In this document: positions 1-9,248 of the stretch, piece after piece | How positions within the stretch are numbered: position 1 is the stretch's first letter | How the letters are laid out: each line of letters starts with the position of its first letter | Source of the DNA: Pseudovibrio flavus | GTDB taxonomy: Bacteria; Pseudomonadota; Alphaproteobacteria; Rhizobiales; Stappiaceae | DNA length: 43,348 bases | Direction: 5' to 3' | Assembly (NCBI RefSeq): GCF_009711345.1 | Contig: NZ_SMMA01000065.1 | Location: 1-43,348, forward strand | Program-made: the position numbers and the translations under genes | Notes under the pieces: model-generated | What the model saw: the letters and a program-made list of their open reading frames with translations, nothing else | Database searches by the model: none | Told to the model about the DNA's origin: nothing

Positions 1-642
1 GCCGACCATTTGGTATAGCTCGATAACGTCTTCATTTCTCATGCGAATGCAACCAGAGGAAACGGCCTGACCGATGGTCCATGGCTCATTGGAGCCGTGA
101 ATTCTGTAGAGCGTTGAACCCAGATACAAAGCGCGTGCTCCCAGAGGGTTCTGCGGCCCTCCTGGCATGAAGCTAGGCAGATTAGGCTGCCTTTTGATCA
201 TTTCAGCAGGCGGGCGCCAATCCGGCCATTCTTTCTTGCTCGTCACGCGGTGGGTGCCTGCCCACTCAAAACCCGGACGGCCAACGCCAACGCCGTATCG
301 GCGTGCCTTGCCACCTCGTTCAACCAGATAAAGATAACGGGTCTCGGTATCGATGATAATCGTTCCCGGCTTTTGGCCGCCGTTATAAGCAACAGTCGTC
401 GGAAGGTACTGGGAAGGGATCTTATAGCGACGACTAAAAGGAGCGGTCTCCCGCTTTTGTCTTTGTTTTAGCTGTTGTTTTGAGTCTGGCGAGACTTGCA
501 GGGTCCAAGGCGAGGTAAGGTCAGGGCTCAAGGTCAGGGGCGGAGCGGATGCTCTGCTTACATATTGCGCGTTCGCTGTCGTAAGTGACGGCAAGAAAAA
601 CAACACGCAGACCGAAAGCAATCTCACTGAAAGGTGAGCCAT
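1..642 (-). CDS. L,D-transpeptidase (YkuD family), C-terminus cut by window edge
   Basis: Read from an ATG at 642; 214 codons are visible and the frame is open at base 1, so the C-terminus is missing. The N-terminus is a signal peptide (hydrophobic LLSVCVLFFLPSL, then a probable cut after TTANA). The YkuD signature is present: His182 in HGSNEPWTIG and the nucleophile Cys198 in SSGCIRMRNEDV. Family knowledge: these periplasmic enzymes form 3-3 peptidoglycan cross-links or anchor outer-membrane proteins to peptidoglycan, and are common in multiple copies in Hyphomicrobiales. The exact reaction cannot be told from sequence. A GAGG lies about 9 nt before the start. Confident for family. Confidence 0.9.
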   Translation of the reverse strand, partial: MAHLSVRLLSVCVLFFLPSLTTANAQYVSRASAPPLTLSPDLTSPWTLQVSPDSKQQLKQRQKRETAPFSRRYKIPSQYLPTTVAYNGGQKPGTIIIDTETRYLYLVERGGKARRYGVGVGRPGFEWAGTHRVTSKKEWPDWRPPAEMIKRQPNLPSFMPGGPQNPLGARALYLGSTLYRIHGSNEPWTIGQAVSSGCIRMRNEDVIELYQMVG

Positions 643-996
643 GGGAAATTACCTCAAATTTTATCTAATGCAAAAATGAGGTGAGTCTGTCTCGAAACAG
701 TTAATTTGATTGGGCTGTAATGCTTAGCTAATTATAGGGTGAAGAATTGGTAAATTTTTAGTCATTGTTTAGATGAGTAAAACCTAGCGTAATTATTCAC
801 GAAAATAGTGTTGGATATAGTTTTCTACCAATTCTCTTATGAGAATAAATTCTTAATGCTCTGCGCCGTAATCTCTCAGCGATTGTGAATCGCGAAATGC
901 GCCTCTCATGGCTGTAATTGGCGTAAAAGAATATTAGGGCTGCCCTTTTGTTGCTTATAGCACGGGCGCTCAAGACTGTTGGGTTTTGGAGTTATA
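643..996. promoter_or_regulatory. Divergent AT-rich promoter region with palindromes
   Basis: This 354-bp gap lies between the divergent L,D-transpeptidase and CheZ-like genes and is clearly AT-richer than its surroundings. It holds an operator-like palindrome at 831-846 (ATTCTC-TTAT-GAGAAT) and a small perfect hairpin at 879-893 (GCGATT-GTG-AATCGC). No open frame here looks coding. I cannot assign -10/-35 boxes with certainty. Confidence 0.45.
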
Positions 997-1743
997 ATGG
1001 TCGCGGCAAAAAGATTTTACCGTGCGGAAACGCAATTTGGACGGGCAACCGAAGGTGAGGCAAACCCGGAAGAATTGCAGTCTCAGTACCATCGGGAAAT
1101 CATGGCGGAATTGTCAGCAATGAAAGCTATGATGAACCTTGCGCCGTCTTCCTATCCTGACACCTCGGAGCTATCTGAAAAAGTTGCTCGCGAACTGCGC
1201 GAGGAAATCGGGGAGGTCATCAAGCTCAAGGGTGAGTTGGATGCCATTTCCGAGGCAATCTACAACACCAAAACCGAAATAGCTGCTCTACACAGCAAGG
1301 CTGGCAGCCACTCGCTGCATAAAACCCGCGTGACGTGCGAGCTGGATGCGGTCATCAGCGGTACAGAAGGTGCCACGGAACAAATTTTGCAGTCGGCAGA
1401 AGAAATCGATGAAGCTGCGCACACACTCTCCGGTCTTGTTCCAGAAGAGCATATCGGCCTGACTACTGATATTCAGGAAAAGGTCATCTCGATCTTCGAA
1501 GCCTGTAACTTTCAGGATCTCACCGGTCAGCGTATTTCCAAAGTGGTCAGCACGCTCAGCTTTGTTGAAGAGCGCATTGAGCGCATGATGGAAATCTGGG
1601 GTGGTATGGACAGCTTCAAGGACATCGTTGTCGACTCAGATGAAGAGCCGAAGACAGAAGCGCAATCCCTTCTGCATGGTCCATCTTTGAAAACCGATAC
1701 AGACACGGTTTCGCAGGATGACATCGACGCGCTCTTTGCATAA
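997..1743 (+). CDS. CheZ-like CheY-phosphatase (first of two)
   Basis: 248 aa from the ATG at 997, chosen because GGAG at 988-991 sits 5 nt upstream; a TTG at 979 would add six residues. The protein is largely helical. Its C-terminal half carries the CheZ catalytic segment EACNFQDLTGQRI, with Asp174 and Gln178 spaced like the Asp/Gln pair (D143/Q147) of E. coli CheZ. The last residues are VSQDDIDALFA, resembling the CheY-binding tail of CheZ and the N-terminal peptide of FliM. Family knowledge: CheZ speeds dephosphorylation of CheY-P. No CheY gene is adjacent; a cheY and a second CheZ-like gene lie at 37158-38313. Its target response regulator is unknown. Confidence 0.85.
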   Translation: MVAAKRFYRAETQFGRATEGEANPEELQSQYHREIMAELSAMKAMMNLAPSSYPDTSELSEKVARELREEIGEVIKLKGELDAISEAIYNTKTEIAALHSKAGSHSLHKTRVTCELDAVISGTEGATEQILQSAEEIDEAAHTLSGLVPEEHIGLTTDIQEKVISIFEACNFQDLTGQRISKVVSTLSFVEERIERMMEIWGGMDSFKDIVVDSDEEPKTEAQSLLHGPSLKTDTDTVSQDDIDALFA

Positions 1744-1777
1744 GGCGCCATTCGCACAGAATAAACGAAAGCTCATT

Positions 1778-1807
1778 GCCCGCCGTTTCTGGCGGGCTTG
1801 TCTTTTC
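1778..1807 (+). terminator. Intrinsic terminator of the CheZ-like gene
   Basis: GCCCGCC (1778-1784), a six-base loop and GGCGGGC (1791-1797) form a perfect 7-bp stem followed by a T-rich tract, 35 bp after the stop. Confidence 0.8.
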
Positions 1808-1854
1808 TTGCAGATGCCGTATGGTCTTGCTTGGAACAAATGGGGAACGATAAA

Positions 1855-2502
1855 ATGGGCGAGATTCTCGAAGATCAAGGATTGATCCGCCACCATGATG
1901 GGGCCTGTACCTGTTGGTGGCACGGTACAGATGCAGAGTATCGGCGTTATCATGATGAGGAGTGGGGAAGACCCGTCACGGATGATACGCGCCTCTTTGA
2001 GAAAATCTGTCTGGAAGGCTTTCAGTCCGGCCTCTCATGGCTGACCATTCTTCGAAAGCGCGAAAACTTTAGAAACGCCTTTGCCGGATTCGATTTTGAA
2101 AAGGTTGCTCGTTTCACAACAGGCGACATCGAGCGCTGTTTGGGCGATGCAGGCATTGTGAGGCACCGTGGTAAAATCGAGTCGACGATAAATAACGCGA
2201 ACAGAGCGCTTGAACTTCGGGATGAGTTTGGTTCTCTGGCGGCATATTTCTGGAGCTGGGAGCCAACAGCCGCCGATCGGCCGCAGACCTTTACCAAGCA
2301 GGAATTGAGCAAGCTCGGCAAAACAGAGATATCGACCAAGCTTTCAAAGGATTTGAAGAAGCGTGGGTGGAGCTTTGTTGGCCCTACGACAGTTTATGCC
2401 TTCATGCAGGCTATGGGCATGGTCAATGACCATGTAGAAGGCTGTGTTATCCGCGATGTAGTTGAAAAGCAGCGAGACGCCTTCGTACGGCCATCGCGTT
2501 AA
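1855..2502 (+). CDS. tag: DNA-3-methyladenine glycosylase I
   Basis: 215 aa from the ATG at 1855, preceded by GGGGA at 1842-1846; an ATG at 1840 is an alternative. Tag removes 3-methyladenine (and 3-methylguanine) from alkylated DNA, starting base-excision repair in the cytoplasm. The Tag zinc site is complete: Cys in ACTCWW, His in RYHDEEWG near the N-terminus, and His/Cys in NDHVEGC near the C-terminus. The active-site region FEKICLEGFQSGLSW is also recognisable. Length fits the family (about 190-215). It is convergent with hisG and shares a terminator with it. Highly confident. Confidence 0.95.
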   Translation: MGEILEDQGLIRHHDGACTCWWHGTDAEYRRYHDEEWGRPVTDDTRLFEKICLEGFQSGLSWLTILRKRENFRNAFAGFDFEKVARFTTGDIERCLGDAGIVRHRGKIESTINNANRALELRDEFGSLAAYFWSWEPTAADRPQTFTKQELSKLGKTEISTKLSKDLKKRGWSFVGPTTVYAFMQAMGMVNDHVEGCVIRDVVEKQRDAFVRPSR

Positions 2503-2527
2503 TGCGCGGCCTCTAACGGGTGCAAAT

Positions 2528-2558
2528 AAAAAGGTCCGGTGAAGAGCCGGACCTTTTT
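2528..2558. terminator. Bidirectional terminator between tag and hisG
   Basis: AAAAAGGTCCGG (2528-2539), a 7-nt loop and CCGGACCTTTTT (2547-2558) form a fully symmetrical hairpin with A and T tracts, so it can end transcription from both convergent genes. Confidence 0.9.
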
Positions 2559-2585
2559 GCGTTTCTGGAAAGTCTTACAATCCAC

Positions 2586-3551
2586 TTAGGAGAGTTTTGC
2601 TTTCAGCGGCTCAAACAAGCGGTTTTCGGTTTGGAACACATAGTCGAGCGGAGATACGCTCACCATCTGCGCCCCTTGCTGACGAAGCCAGTCTGCACAT
2701 GCTGGAACCTTTGAGGTCGGGCAGTGCAGGGTCAGGATAGTGTCATCTGCGCCAAATGGAGCAGTCGCGCCAAAGAGCTTTTCAGCTTCAGCAGCAGCAC
2801 CTGCAGTATTCGCTACGCGTGTGCGCATTTCCTTCTGGCCCTGTGCATCTTCCTGAGAGGCGATACGGTCCAGCATCATGCGCGCTTTTTCGAGGATCTC
2901 TGGAGACCAGTCTGCGGTCATGGAAGCTACAAGGTGAGCCTGTGAGCGGCGCATCACGCAGTCCTCAGGGATCTTGAGGTTATTGGCACGCAGCGTGGAG
3001 CCAGTAGAGGTAATATCGACAACCATCTCCGCAGCGCCTGCAGCAGGAGCGCCCTCAGTAGCGCCAGCACTTTCGACAATGCGGTAGTCGCTAATGCCGT
3101 TCTCAGCAAAGAACTGACGGGTGGTGTTGATGTACTTGGTCGCGACGCGCATGCGCGTGCCATGGCGCGCACGGAAGTCAGAAGCTACGTCTGCAAGGTC
3201 TGCAAGGTTGGCAACGTCGATCCAGGCGGTCGGCACTGCAATCACTACGTCAGCATGACCAAAGCCAAGAGCGGTAACGATGTGGGTCTTCTCGTCAGGA
3301 CGGTCGATGTTCTCGTAAACAAGGTCCGTACCGGTGACGCCAAAGTGAACGGAGCCAGACGCGATTTCGCGTGCAATCTCGGAGGCAGACAGGAAAGCGA
3401 TTTCAACGCCATCAATGCCTTTCAGAGTACCGCGATAGTTACGGTCCCCGCCCGGGCGTTTGATCTTCAGACCAGCGCGTTCAAAAAATGCGTGGGTCAG
3501 CTCTTGCAGGCGACCTTTGGAGGGAATTGCGAGAATGAGTGGATTGCTCAT
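2586..3551 (-). CDS. hisG: ATP phosphoribosyltransferase catalytic subunit, extended form
   Basis: 321 aa. The ATG at 3551 overlaps the hisZ stop by four bases (ATGA), which fixes the start and implies translational coupling. HisG joins ATP and PRPP in the first step of histidine synthesis. Visible: N-terminal IPSKGRL, central FGVTGTDLV, and the PRPP-binding run [18 protein letters not shown] around 185-202. The length is unusual: short HisG needing HisZ is about 210-230 aa, but here about 90 more residues follow, ending in [18 protein letters not shown] and a [13 protein letters not shown] strand that look like the ACT-like regulatory domain of long HisG. Both HisZ and a C-terminal extension thus coexist. 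Some other Alphaproteobacteria may share this. Confidence 0.93.
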   Translation of the reverse strand: MSNPLILAIPSKGRLQELTHAFFERAGLKIKRPGGDRNYRGTLKGIDGVEIAFLSASEIAREIASGSVHFGVTGTDLVYENIDRPDEKTHIVTALGFGHADVVIAVPTAWIDVANLADLADVASDFRARHGTRMRVATKYINTTRQFFAENGISDYRIVESAGATEGAPAAGAAEMVVDITSTGSTLRANNLKIPEDCVMRRSQAHLVASMTADWSPEILEKARMMLDRIASQEDAQGQKEMRTRVANTAGAAAEAEKLFGATAPFGADDTILTLHCPTSKVPACADWLRQQGAQMVSVSPLDYVFQTENRLFEPLKAKLS

Positions 3552-4672
3552 GCGATTGCCTCCGCACCGATACGGTTGAGCCAAATGGTAAAGCCAACGG
3601 CAGGAACGGCCTGTTCCGCACCAAGCAGATTGATCAGCTTGTCATAGCGGCCACCACCAATGTACTGGCCAAGATGCGCGGTTGGCTGGTCGTGCATTTC
3701 GAAAACAAAGCCGGTGTAGTAGTCAAGACGGCGACCAAAGTCACCGGAATACTCCAGCGCATCAATATCAATGCCGTGCTTGGACATCATATCGGTACGC
3801 TTTGCCAGCTTCTGGATCGACGCATCGATGTTGAGGCCGGTCTCACGGGCAAAATGATCAAGTGTCTCAACTGCGCGCAGCGGTGGTGGGCCGGAAATGT
3901 TGAGATAGCTTGTGAGACGGTCAGTTACGTCTTTGGAAACGCCAGAACCGTTGGAAAGAGCAGCCTGCTCAAGAAAACGCTCTGCGATCTCATGGGCGCT
4001 ACGGCCGCCAACAGCCTCAATACCTGCAATGGAAAGCAGATCTTCAACAACGGCAACTGCAGCCTTCGGGTCTTGCCCTTCAAGTGCTGCAAGAAAGCCT
4101 AGCTTGCTGTCCGGCTTGGCATCGTCTGCACTCATACGAGCGATTGTAGCGTCAAGGCGGTTACGCTCGCCAAACACGTCACGCAGGCGGCGGCGCCACA
4201 CAACAGGAATGTCCAAGGCCTCCAGAACTGCAGTAAACAAGCCTTCATCGCCAATGCGAATACGCGGCTGTTTCGGGTTCAACTGAGCACTTGCGTCCAG
4301 CGCTAGGCGTAGCATATCGGCATCGGCCTGTTCTTCATCAGTACGGCCAATGGATTCAACGCCTGCTTGAAGCGTTTCGCTTGGCTGGCCTGCGCGATGA
4401 CGGAAAACAGGACCAGCATAAGAGTAGGAAGCATGGCGACCGGCGTCGCCTTGATGGAGATAATGTCGAGCAATAGGAATGGTGAAGTCGGGGCGCAGGC
4501 ATAGTTCCTGTCCGTCTTCGCCGGTTGTTAGAAACAGGCGCCGGCGAAGGTCTTCGCCAGCAAGGTCAAGGAAGATGTCTACCGGCTGCAGAACTGGCGG
4601 TGTTGCCGCCTCGTACCCAGCAGTGGCAAACAGACGGCCCAAGGCCGCGATACGTGCATCGCCCGAATACAT
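3548..4672 (-). CDS. hisZ: ATP phosphoribosyltransferase regulatory subunit
   Basis: 374 aa from the ATG at 4672 ([11 protein letters not shown]). A longer frame opens at 4735 but would run through a strong hairpin (4694-4733) and gives a non-family N-terminus. HisZ is a histidyl-tRNA synthetase paralogue without tRNA charging; it forms a hetero-octamer with HisG and transmits histidine feedback. Class II synthetase core marks are visible: [37 protein letters not shown] near the C-terminus, and GGGRYDKL. It lies between hisS (84 bp gap) and hisG (4-bp overlap). The anticodon-binding domain of HisS is missing, as expected for HisZ. Confidence 0.93.
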   Translation of the reverse strand: MYSGDARIAALGRLFATAGYEAATPPVLQPVDIFLDLAGEDLRRRLFLTTGEDGQELCLRPDFTIPIARHYLHQGDAGRHASYSYAGPVFRHRAGQPSETLQAGVESIGRTDEEQADADMLRLALDASAQLNPKQPRIRIGDEGLFTAVLEALDIPVVWRRRLRDVFGERNRLDATIARMSADDAKPDSKLGFLAALEGQDPKAAVAVVEDLLSIAGIEAVGGRSAHEIAERFLEQAALSNGSGVSKDVTDRLTSYLNISGPPPLRAVETLDHFARETGLNIDASIQKLAKRTDMMSKHGIDIDALEYSGDFGRRLDYYTGFVFEMHDQPTAHLGQYIGGGRYDKLINLLGAEQAVPAVGFTIWLNRIGAEAIA

Positions 4673-4693
4673 TCCATTAACTCTCGTGTTAAA

Positions 4694-4733
4694 GCGCACT
4701 CCCGAAAGTCTCCATACTTTGTCAGGAGTGCGC
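4694..4733 (-). promoter_or_regulatory. Hairpin in the hisS-hisZ gap
   Basis: Arms GCGCACTCC (4694-4702) and GGAGTGCGC (4725-4733) are a perfect 9-bp inverted repeat; inside, AAAGT (4705-4709) and ACTTT (4716-4720) pair around a 6-nt loop. No T-run follows on the minus strand, so it is not an intrinsic terminator. It lies 22 bp before the hisZ start. Possible role: mRNA processing/stability or tuning of hisZG relative to hisS (inference). Confidence 0.6.
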
Positions 4734-4756
4734 ATAAAAACAAAGACCCGCGGCGC

Positions 4757-6265
4757 TTAGCCTTTGCGGTCTTCTTCTTGTGCAGCAATAAGCTTCTGAA
4801 CTTCGCTGACAAGGTCTTCACGCTTAACCGCAAACTGCGCCGGGCGGCTTTCGCGCCAGGTCTTGTTGTCTTCGATTTCAGCGGAAAGGCGTTTGCCTTC
4901 GATCAGATCCTTGATCTGCACTTCACCAGCGGTACGCTCGTCTGTGCCCTGAATGATGGCACATGGAGAGTTGCGCTTGTCAGCATACTGCAGCTGCTTG
5001 CCAAACTGTTTCGGGTTGCCCTGGAACATTTCAGCACGAATGCCTGCAAGGCGCAGTTCCTGAACCATTGTCTGATAGTGGATCAGAGACTCAACGTCTT
5101 TGTCCATTACGCAAACAACAACAGGGCCTGCAATTTCATCATCACCCAGCTTGCCGAGGGTATTCAAAGCCGCCATCAGGCGGGATACGCCGATGGAGAA
5201 GCCGGTAGAAGGTACTGGCTGGCTCATGAAGCGGGAAACGAGACCGTCGTAACGGCCACCGCCACCAACAGAACCGAAGCGGACAGGGTTGCCCTTTTCG
5301 TCCTTCACCTGGAAGGTCAGCTCTGTTTCGTAAACCGGGCCGGTGTAGTACTCCAGACCACGAACGACGGAAGGGTCGATAAGAACACGTCCATCGTTGT
5401 AGCCAGCTGCATCAAACAGCTTGCCCATGGTTTCCAGTTCTTCAACGCCTTCGGTGCCGGTTACACTGTCAGCTACAAGCTTGCGCAGGTTTTCGATGGT
5501 CTGTGCGGTTGTTTCGCTACCAGCAGCAACAAATGCCAGCACAACGTCAGCAGCTTTTTCATCAAGGCCAGCGCCTTTGGTAAAGTCGCCGCTTTCGTCC
5601 TTACGGCCAGCGCCAAGCAGAAGGCGAACGCCCTCAACGCCGAGGCGGTCCAGCTTGTCGACAGCGCGCAGAACGGTCAGGCGGGTATCAGCGTGTTCGT
5701 CACCAGCAAGGCCGATCACTTCCATAACGCCGTCCAGAACCTTGCGGTTGTTGACGCGAACAACATAGTCACCACGCGCAATGCCGAGGCGTTCCATGGT
5801 GTCGGAAGCCATCATGCAGATTTCTGCGTCAGCGGAAACAGAAGGTGCGCCGATGGTGTCAGCATCGAACTGCATAAACTGGCGGAAACGGCCAGGCCCA
5901 GGCTTTTCGTTGCGGAATACATAGCCGTTACGGTAGCTGCGGTAAGGTTTTGGCAGGCTCTCGAAGTTTTCAGCAACGGAGCGGGCCAGAGGCGCAGTCA
6001 GGTCGTAACGAAGGCTCATCCACTGCTCGTCATCGTCCTGCAGGGAGAATACACCGGCGTTCGGGCGGTCCTGATCCGGCAGGAACTTGCCAAGCGCGTC
6101 GGTATACTCGAACATCGGTGTTTCAACCGGTTCGAAGCCATAAAGTTCATAGGTCTGTTTGATTACGCGGAGCATGCGCTCCATCGCCACCAGCTCAGCC
6201 GGTCCGCGGTCAACGAAACCACGGGGCAGGCGCGCTTTCAGCTTTGCACTTTTCTTTTTTGCCAT
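4757..6265 (-). CDS. hisS: Histidyl-tRNA synthetase
   Basis: 502 aa from the ATG at 6265. It charges tRNA-His with histidine in the cytoplasm. Class II motifs are clear: [13 protein letters not shown] (motif 1 area), [36 protein letters not shown] split around motif 2, the histidine-specific [14 protein letters not shown], and [13 protein letters not shown] (motif 3 area). An anticodon-binding domain follows ([14 protein letters not shown] to [15 protein letters not shown]). It is about 80 residues longer than the E. coli enzyme, as in many Alphaproteobacteria, with extra sequence in the middle and at the C-terminus. First gene of hisS-hisZ-hisG. Confidence 0.96.
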   Translation of the reverse strand: MAKKKSAKLKARLPRGFVDRGPAELVAMERMLRVIKQTYELYGFEPVETPMFEYTDALGKFLPDQDRPNAGVFSLQDDDEQWMSLRYDLTAPLARSVAENFESLPKPYRSYRNGYVFRNEKPGPGRFRQFMQFDADTIGAPSVSADAEICMMASDTMERLGIARGDYVVRVNNRKVLDGVMEVIGLAGDEHADTRLTVLRAVDKLDRLGVEGVRLLLGAGRKDESGDFTKGAGLDEKAADVVLAFVAAGSETTAQTIENLRKLVADSVTGTEGVEELETMGKLFDAAGYNDGRVLIDPSVVRGLEYYTGPVYETELTFQVKDEKGNPVRFGSVGGGGRYDGLVSRFMSQPVPSTGFSIGVSRLMAALNTLGKLGDDEIAGPVVVCVMDKDVESLIHYQTMVQELRLAGIRAEMFQGNPKQFGKQLQYADKRNSPCAIIQGTDERTAGEVQIKDLIEGKRLSAEIEDNKTWRESRPAQFAVKREDLVSEVQKLIAAQEEDRKG

Positions 6266-6498
6266 GAGGCCGTCTCATCCATGAAACTGTTATCTAAATC
6301 GAGCGGACCACGTAAGCGCCGCGTGTTGTTTGTGTCCTAGACCATTGAATGAAGCAGGGCAAGGCGGGACAAGACCTTGGAGGGCTACGAAAGTGGCAAA
6401 CAATGCTTGCATTGGGCGCATTTCCCACTAAGTTCCCCAAAAAACAAAAGCCTTAGGTGGAAAGGGAGCCGCCTTTCCTTCTTAACGGAGTAAGAAAT

Positions 6499-7644
6499 TT
6501 GTCTGACAATAACCAACTGGGACAGCAAGAGAGCTTGGATTCGAGCGAAAAAATCGGCGCGCCGGAGCTGACCGTTGTCCTGCCGACCTATAATGAGAGC
6601 AAAAATGTTCCGCTGGTTGTTGAGGCACTAAAGAATTGCCTGCAGGGAATCCGCTGGGAAGTAATCGTTGTGGATGACAACTCCCCTGATGGTACCGCAG
6701 AAGTTGCACGCCAGCTTGGCCAGAGTGACCCGCGCGTGCGCGTTATCCGCCGGATTGGTCGTCGCGGTCTGTCTGGCGCGTGTATTGAGGGCATGCTTGC
6801 ATCCTCCGCAAAATACGTTGCGGTTATGGATGCTGACCTTCAGCACGATGAAACTCTGCTGCCACGTATGCTCGACAGCTTGCGCTCCGGTGATTTCGAT
6901 ATCGCTGTTGCATCGCGCCATGTTGAAGGCGGTACGGTAGGTGAAGGTCTTTCCGCTGTTCGTGAGTGGGGCTCCAACCTTGCGAACTCTCTTGCACGCA
7001 AATTCCTGAAAGTGAACCTTTCAGACCCGATGAGCGGTTTCTTCATGCTGCGCCGTGACAAGTTCGATGACTTGGCTCCGTCCCTGTCTTCTCAGGGCTT
7101 CAAGATCATGCTGGATATCGTTGCAAGTGGTAAGGGCTCCTTGCGCGTTAAAGAGTTGCCATTCGTGTTCAAAGAGCGTCTGCATGGCGAGAGCAAGCTG
7201 GATACACTGGTAACCATGGACTATTTGGGCCTCTTGGTTTCCAAGCTGTTCAACGACGTTATCTCTGTCCGCTTTATGATGTTCTTGGCAGTGGGCGCAA
7301 CCGGTGTTGTTGTGCACCTTATTGCGCTTAAGATTCTTATGGTTGCAGGTGTTGCTGCATTCGGCCTTGCCCAGCTTGGTGCAACGTTTGTTGCTATGAC
7401 CTCCAACTTCTTCCTGAATAACCGCCTGACTTACCGTGATCGCCGCCTGAAAGGCGCAGCATGGTTCCGTGGTCTAGTGACATTCTATTTGGTCTGTAGC
7501 TTTGGTGTTCTGGCCAACGTGGGCGTGGCTGAACTCATTTACACCAATCAGCCGATCTGGTGGTTCGCAGGGGCAGCAGGCGCTATTATGGGCGCGGTTT
7601 GGAACTATATCGCAAGCAACGCGCTGACTTGGCGCAGAGCCTGA
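6499..7644 (+). CDS. GT2 polyprenyl-phosphate glycosyltransferase with GtrA domain
   Basis: 381 aa from the TTG at 6499, which has GGAG at 6487-6490 eight bases upstream; a GTG at 6457 is the alternative. The N-terminal half is a DPM1-like GT2 domain: VVLPTYNESKN, IVVDDNSPDGTAEVA, VMDADLQHDETLLPRM (metal-binding DxD) and SDPMSGFFMLRR. The C-terminal half (about 250-381) is a GtrA domain of four membrane segments, beginning FMMFLAVGATGVVVHLIAL. Family knowledge: such proteins load a sugar onto undecaprenyl- or decaprenyl-phosphate at the inner membrane. Sixteen bp separate it from the GT39 gene, so they are probably co-transcribed. The sugar is unknown. Confidence 0.88.
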   Translation: MSDNNQLGQQESLDSSEKIGAPELTVVLPTYNESKNVPLVVEALKNCLQGIRWEVIVVDDNSPDGTAEVARQLGQSDPRVRVIRRIGRRGLSGACIEGMLASSAKYVAVMDADLQHDETLLPRMLDSLRSGDFDIAVASRHVEGGTVGEGLSAVREWGSNLANSLARKFLKVNLSDPMSGFFMLRRDKFDDLAPSLSSQGFKIMLDIVASGKGSLRVKELPFVFKERLHGESKLDTLVTMDYLGLLVSKLFNDVISVRFMMFLAVGATGVVVHLIALKILMVAGVAAFGLAQLGATFVAMTSNFFLNNRLTYRDRRLKGAAWFRGLVTFYLVCSFGVLANVGVAELIYTNQPIWWFAGAAGAIMGAVWNYIASNALTWRRA

Positions 7645-7659
7645 TAGGACGGTTCACCC

Positions 7660-9183
7660 GTGGCCCATACTGCTATGTCTAATACTGCTGCCTCTAGGCA
7701 GCCCCTTCCGTTCTGGCTTTCTCCGGCTGGCTTGACGGTCATTGTGCTTGCGCTGACGCTTCTTCGCATCATCACCGGCATGAATGTCGGTCTGGTGGAA
7801 GATGAAGCCTACTACCGCATCTGGGGTCTAAACCCTGCTGCTGGTTACTACGATCATCCGCCTATGGTTGGCTGGTGGATCTGGATAGGGCAGGCGCTCG
7901 CAGGGGATACAGCCCTTGGTGTGCGGCTCCTCAGCATCTTGAGCGCGACTATCGGCTCTCTTGCTCTGTGGCGTACAGCCTCGAATCTGTTCGACAAGCG
8001 CATTGCTGGCTGGTCTGTTCTGTTCCTCAACGCCAGTATTCTGGTTGGTGTTGGTGCGCTCATTTCCACGCCTGATGCGCCTTCGGTCTTCTTCTGGGGG
8101 CTGGCACTGTGGTCTATGGCGGAGCTGGTTCGCTCACAGAATGCAAACTGGTGGCTGCTCGTTGGCATATTTGCGGGCTTCGGCCTGCTTTCCAAGTACT
8201 CCGTTCTGTTCCTTGGTGCTGGCATTGTGCTCTGGCTTCTTTGGGTGCCTGAGGCGCGGCGTTGGTTCGCTAGCTGGCAGCTTTGGATCGGCGGTCTGCT
8301 TGCTATCGCGGTTTTCTCGCCAACGCTTTACTGGAACTATGTCCACGAATGGGCGAGCTTCGTTAAGCAGTTCGGCCGTGCGGTGCCGGAAGGCTACACA
8401 CTGAAATACATCGGCGAGTTCATCGGCGCTGTAGCTGGTCTGCTTAATCCGCTTATATTTATTCTGGTGCTGTTCGGCATTGGCCCAATCTTCAAGAAGA
8501 CATGGAAGAGGGATCAAGTCGCCTCGCTCCTGCTGCTTACTATTGTGCCGTTCCTCATCTACCTCAGTGCCCATTCTCTGCACTCCCGTGTACAGGGTAA
8601 CTGGCCTGCACCAATCTTCCCGACGTTCGCTATGATCGCCGCTTACGGGTTGGTTCATGCCTCGGATAAATGGCAGCGTTTTTGTCACCGCCTTGGTGTT
8701 GGCGGCGTCATCCTTGGCTTTCTTGTGACGGCTCTGGTTTGTGTCCATGCCTACAGCCCTTTGATTGAAGGCTTGAAGCGCAAGGACCCGACTCACCAGC
8801 TGCGTGGTTGGGCTCCAATCGCTCAGAAGGTGGAAGAGCTGGCCAAGGAAAACGGCATCAACTGGGTTGCTACAACCAGCTATGCGGTAACTGGGCAGAT
8901 GTCTGACCAGCTTAAGGATACGCCTCTCAAAGTTCGGCAGTTAAACGAACGCGAGCGCTATTTAATGGTGCCGAAGGACACACCGCTAGCGAGTGACGAC
9001 AGCATCTATGTTGTAGAAGAGCGGCGAGATCGCTCCAAGCAACTGCTGGATTCCTTCGAAATCGTCGAGCCCCTTGCATCCATGCCACGGCTTTCTGGAG
9101 GTTCTCCAATCGAAACCGTGAATATTTACAGGGTATCGCGCCCCCGAAATGAGCAGGGGTATGACGGGATTCCGTTGCGTTAA
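7660..9183 (+). CDS. GT39/ArnT-like integral membrane glycosyltransferase
   Basis: 507 aa from the GTG at 7660 (AGGA ten bases upstream); ATG at 7675 is possible. The PMT_2/ArnT pattern is visible: the catalytic loop VGLVEDEAYYRIWG with acidic residues after the first membrane segment, then YYDHPPMVGWWIW, LISTPDAPSVFFWGLALW and LLSKYSVLFLGAGI, with about ten hydrophobic segments and a soluble C-terminal tail of about 140 residues. Family knowledge: it moves a sugar from a polyprenyl-phosphate donor to a periplasmic acceptor such as lipid A or core. The GT2 gene upstream would make the donor. Acceptor and sugar are not deducible. Confidence 0.88.
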   Translation: MAHTAMSNTAASRQPLPFWLSPAGLTVIVLALTLLRIITGMNVGLVEDEAYYRIWGLNPAAGYYDHPPMVGWWIWIGQALAGDTALGVRLLSILSATIGSLALWRTASNLFDKRIAGWSVLFLNASILVGVGALISTPDAPSVFFWGLALWSMAELVRSQNANWWLLVGIFAGFGLLSKYSVLFLGAGIVLWLLWVPEARRWFASWQLWIGGLLAIAVFSPTLYWNYVHEWASFVKQFGRAVPEGYTLKYIGEFIGAVAGLLNPLIFILVLFGIGPIFKKTWKRDQVASLLLLTIVPFLIYLSAHSLHSRVQGNWPAPIFPTFAMIAAYGLVHASDKWQRFCHRLGVGGVILGFLVTALVCVHAYSPLIEGLKRKDPTHQLRGWAPIAQKVEELAKENGINWVATTSYAVTGQMSDQLKDTPLKVRQLNERERYLMVPKDTPLASDDSIYVVEERRDRSKQLLDSFEIVEPLASMPRLSGGSPIETVNIYRVSRPRNEQGYDGIPLR

Positions 9184-9199
9184 TTAAACGAGCTTGATT

Positions 9200-9245
9200 A
9201 AGATGGCCCCATAACTCAGGGAGAGCTTTGGGGAGGGGCCATCTT
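9200..9245 (+). promoter_or_regulatory. 11-bp hairpin directly before the ChbG-like gene
   Basis: AAGATGGCCCC (9200-9210) and GGGGCCATCTT (9235-9245) are perfect complements around a 24-nt loop. The second arm ends 3 nt before the ATG at 9249, and the only Shine-Dalgarno-like run (GGGGAGG, 9230-9236) lies at the loop/arm border. No T-run follows, so it is not a terminator. It could limit or switch translation of the third cassette gene (inference). Confidence 0.6.
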
Positions 9246-9248
9246 CGT

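Noticed and set aside
4673..4735. Longer hisZ N-terminus
   Set aside because: The extra codons cover the hairpin arms and do not match HisZ N-termini.
4778..6340. 520-codon open frame on the plus strand
   Set aside because: Antisense shadow of hisS, which has all class II synthetase motifs.
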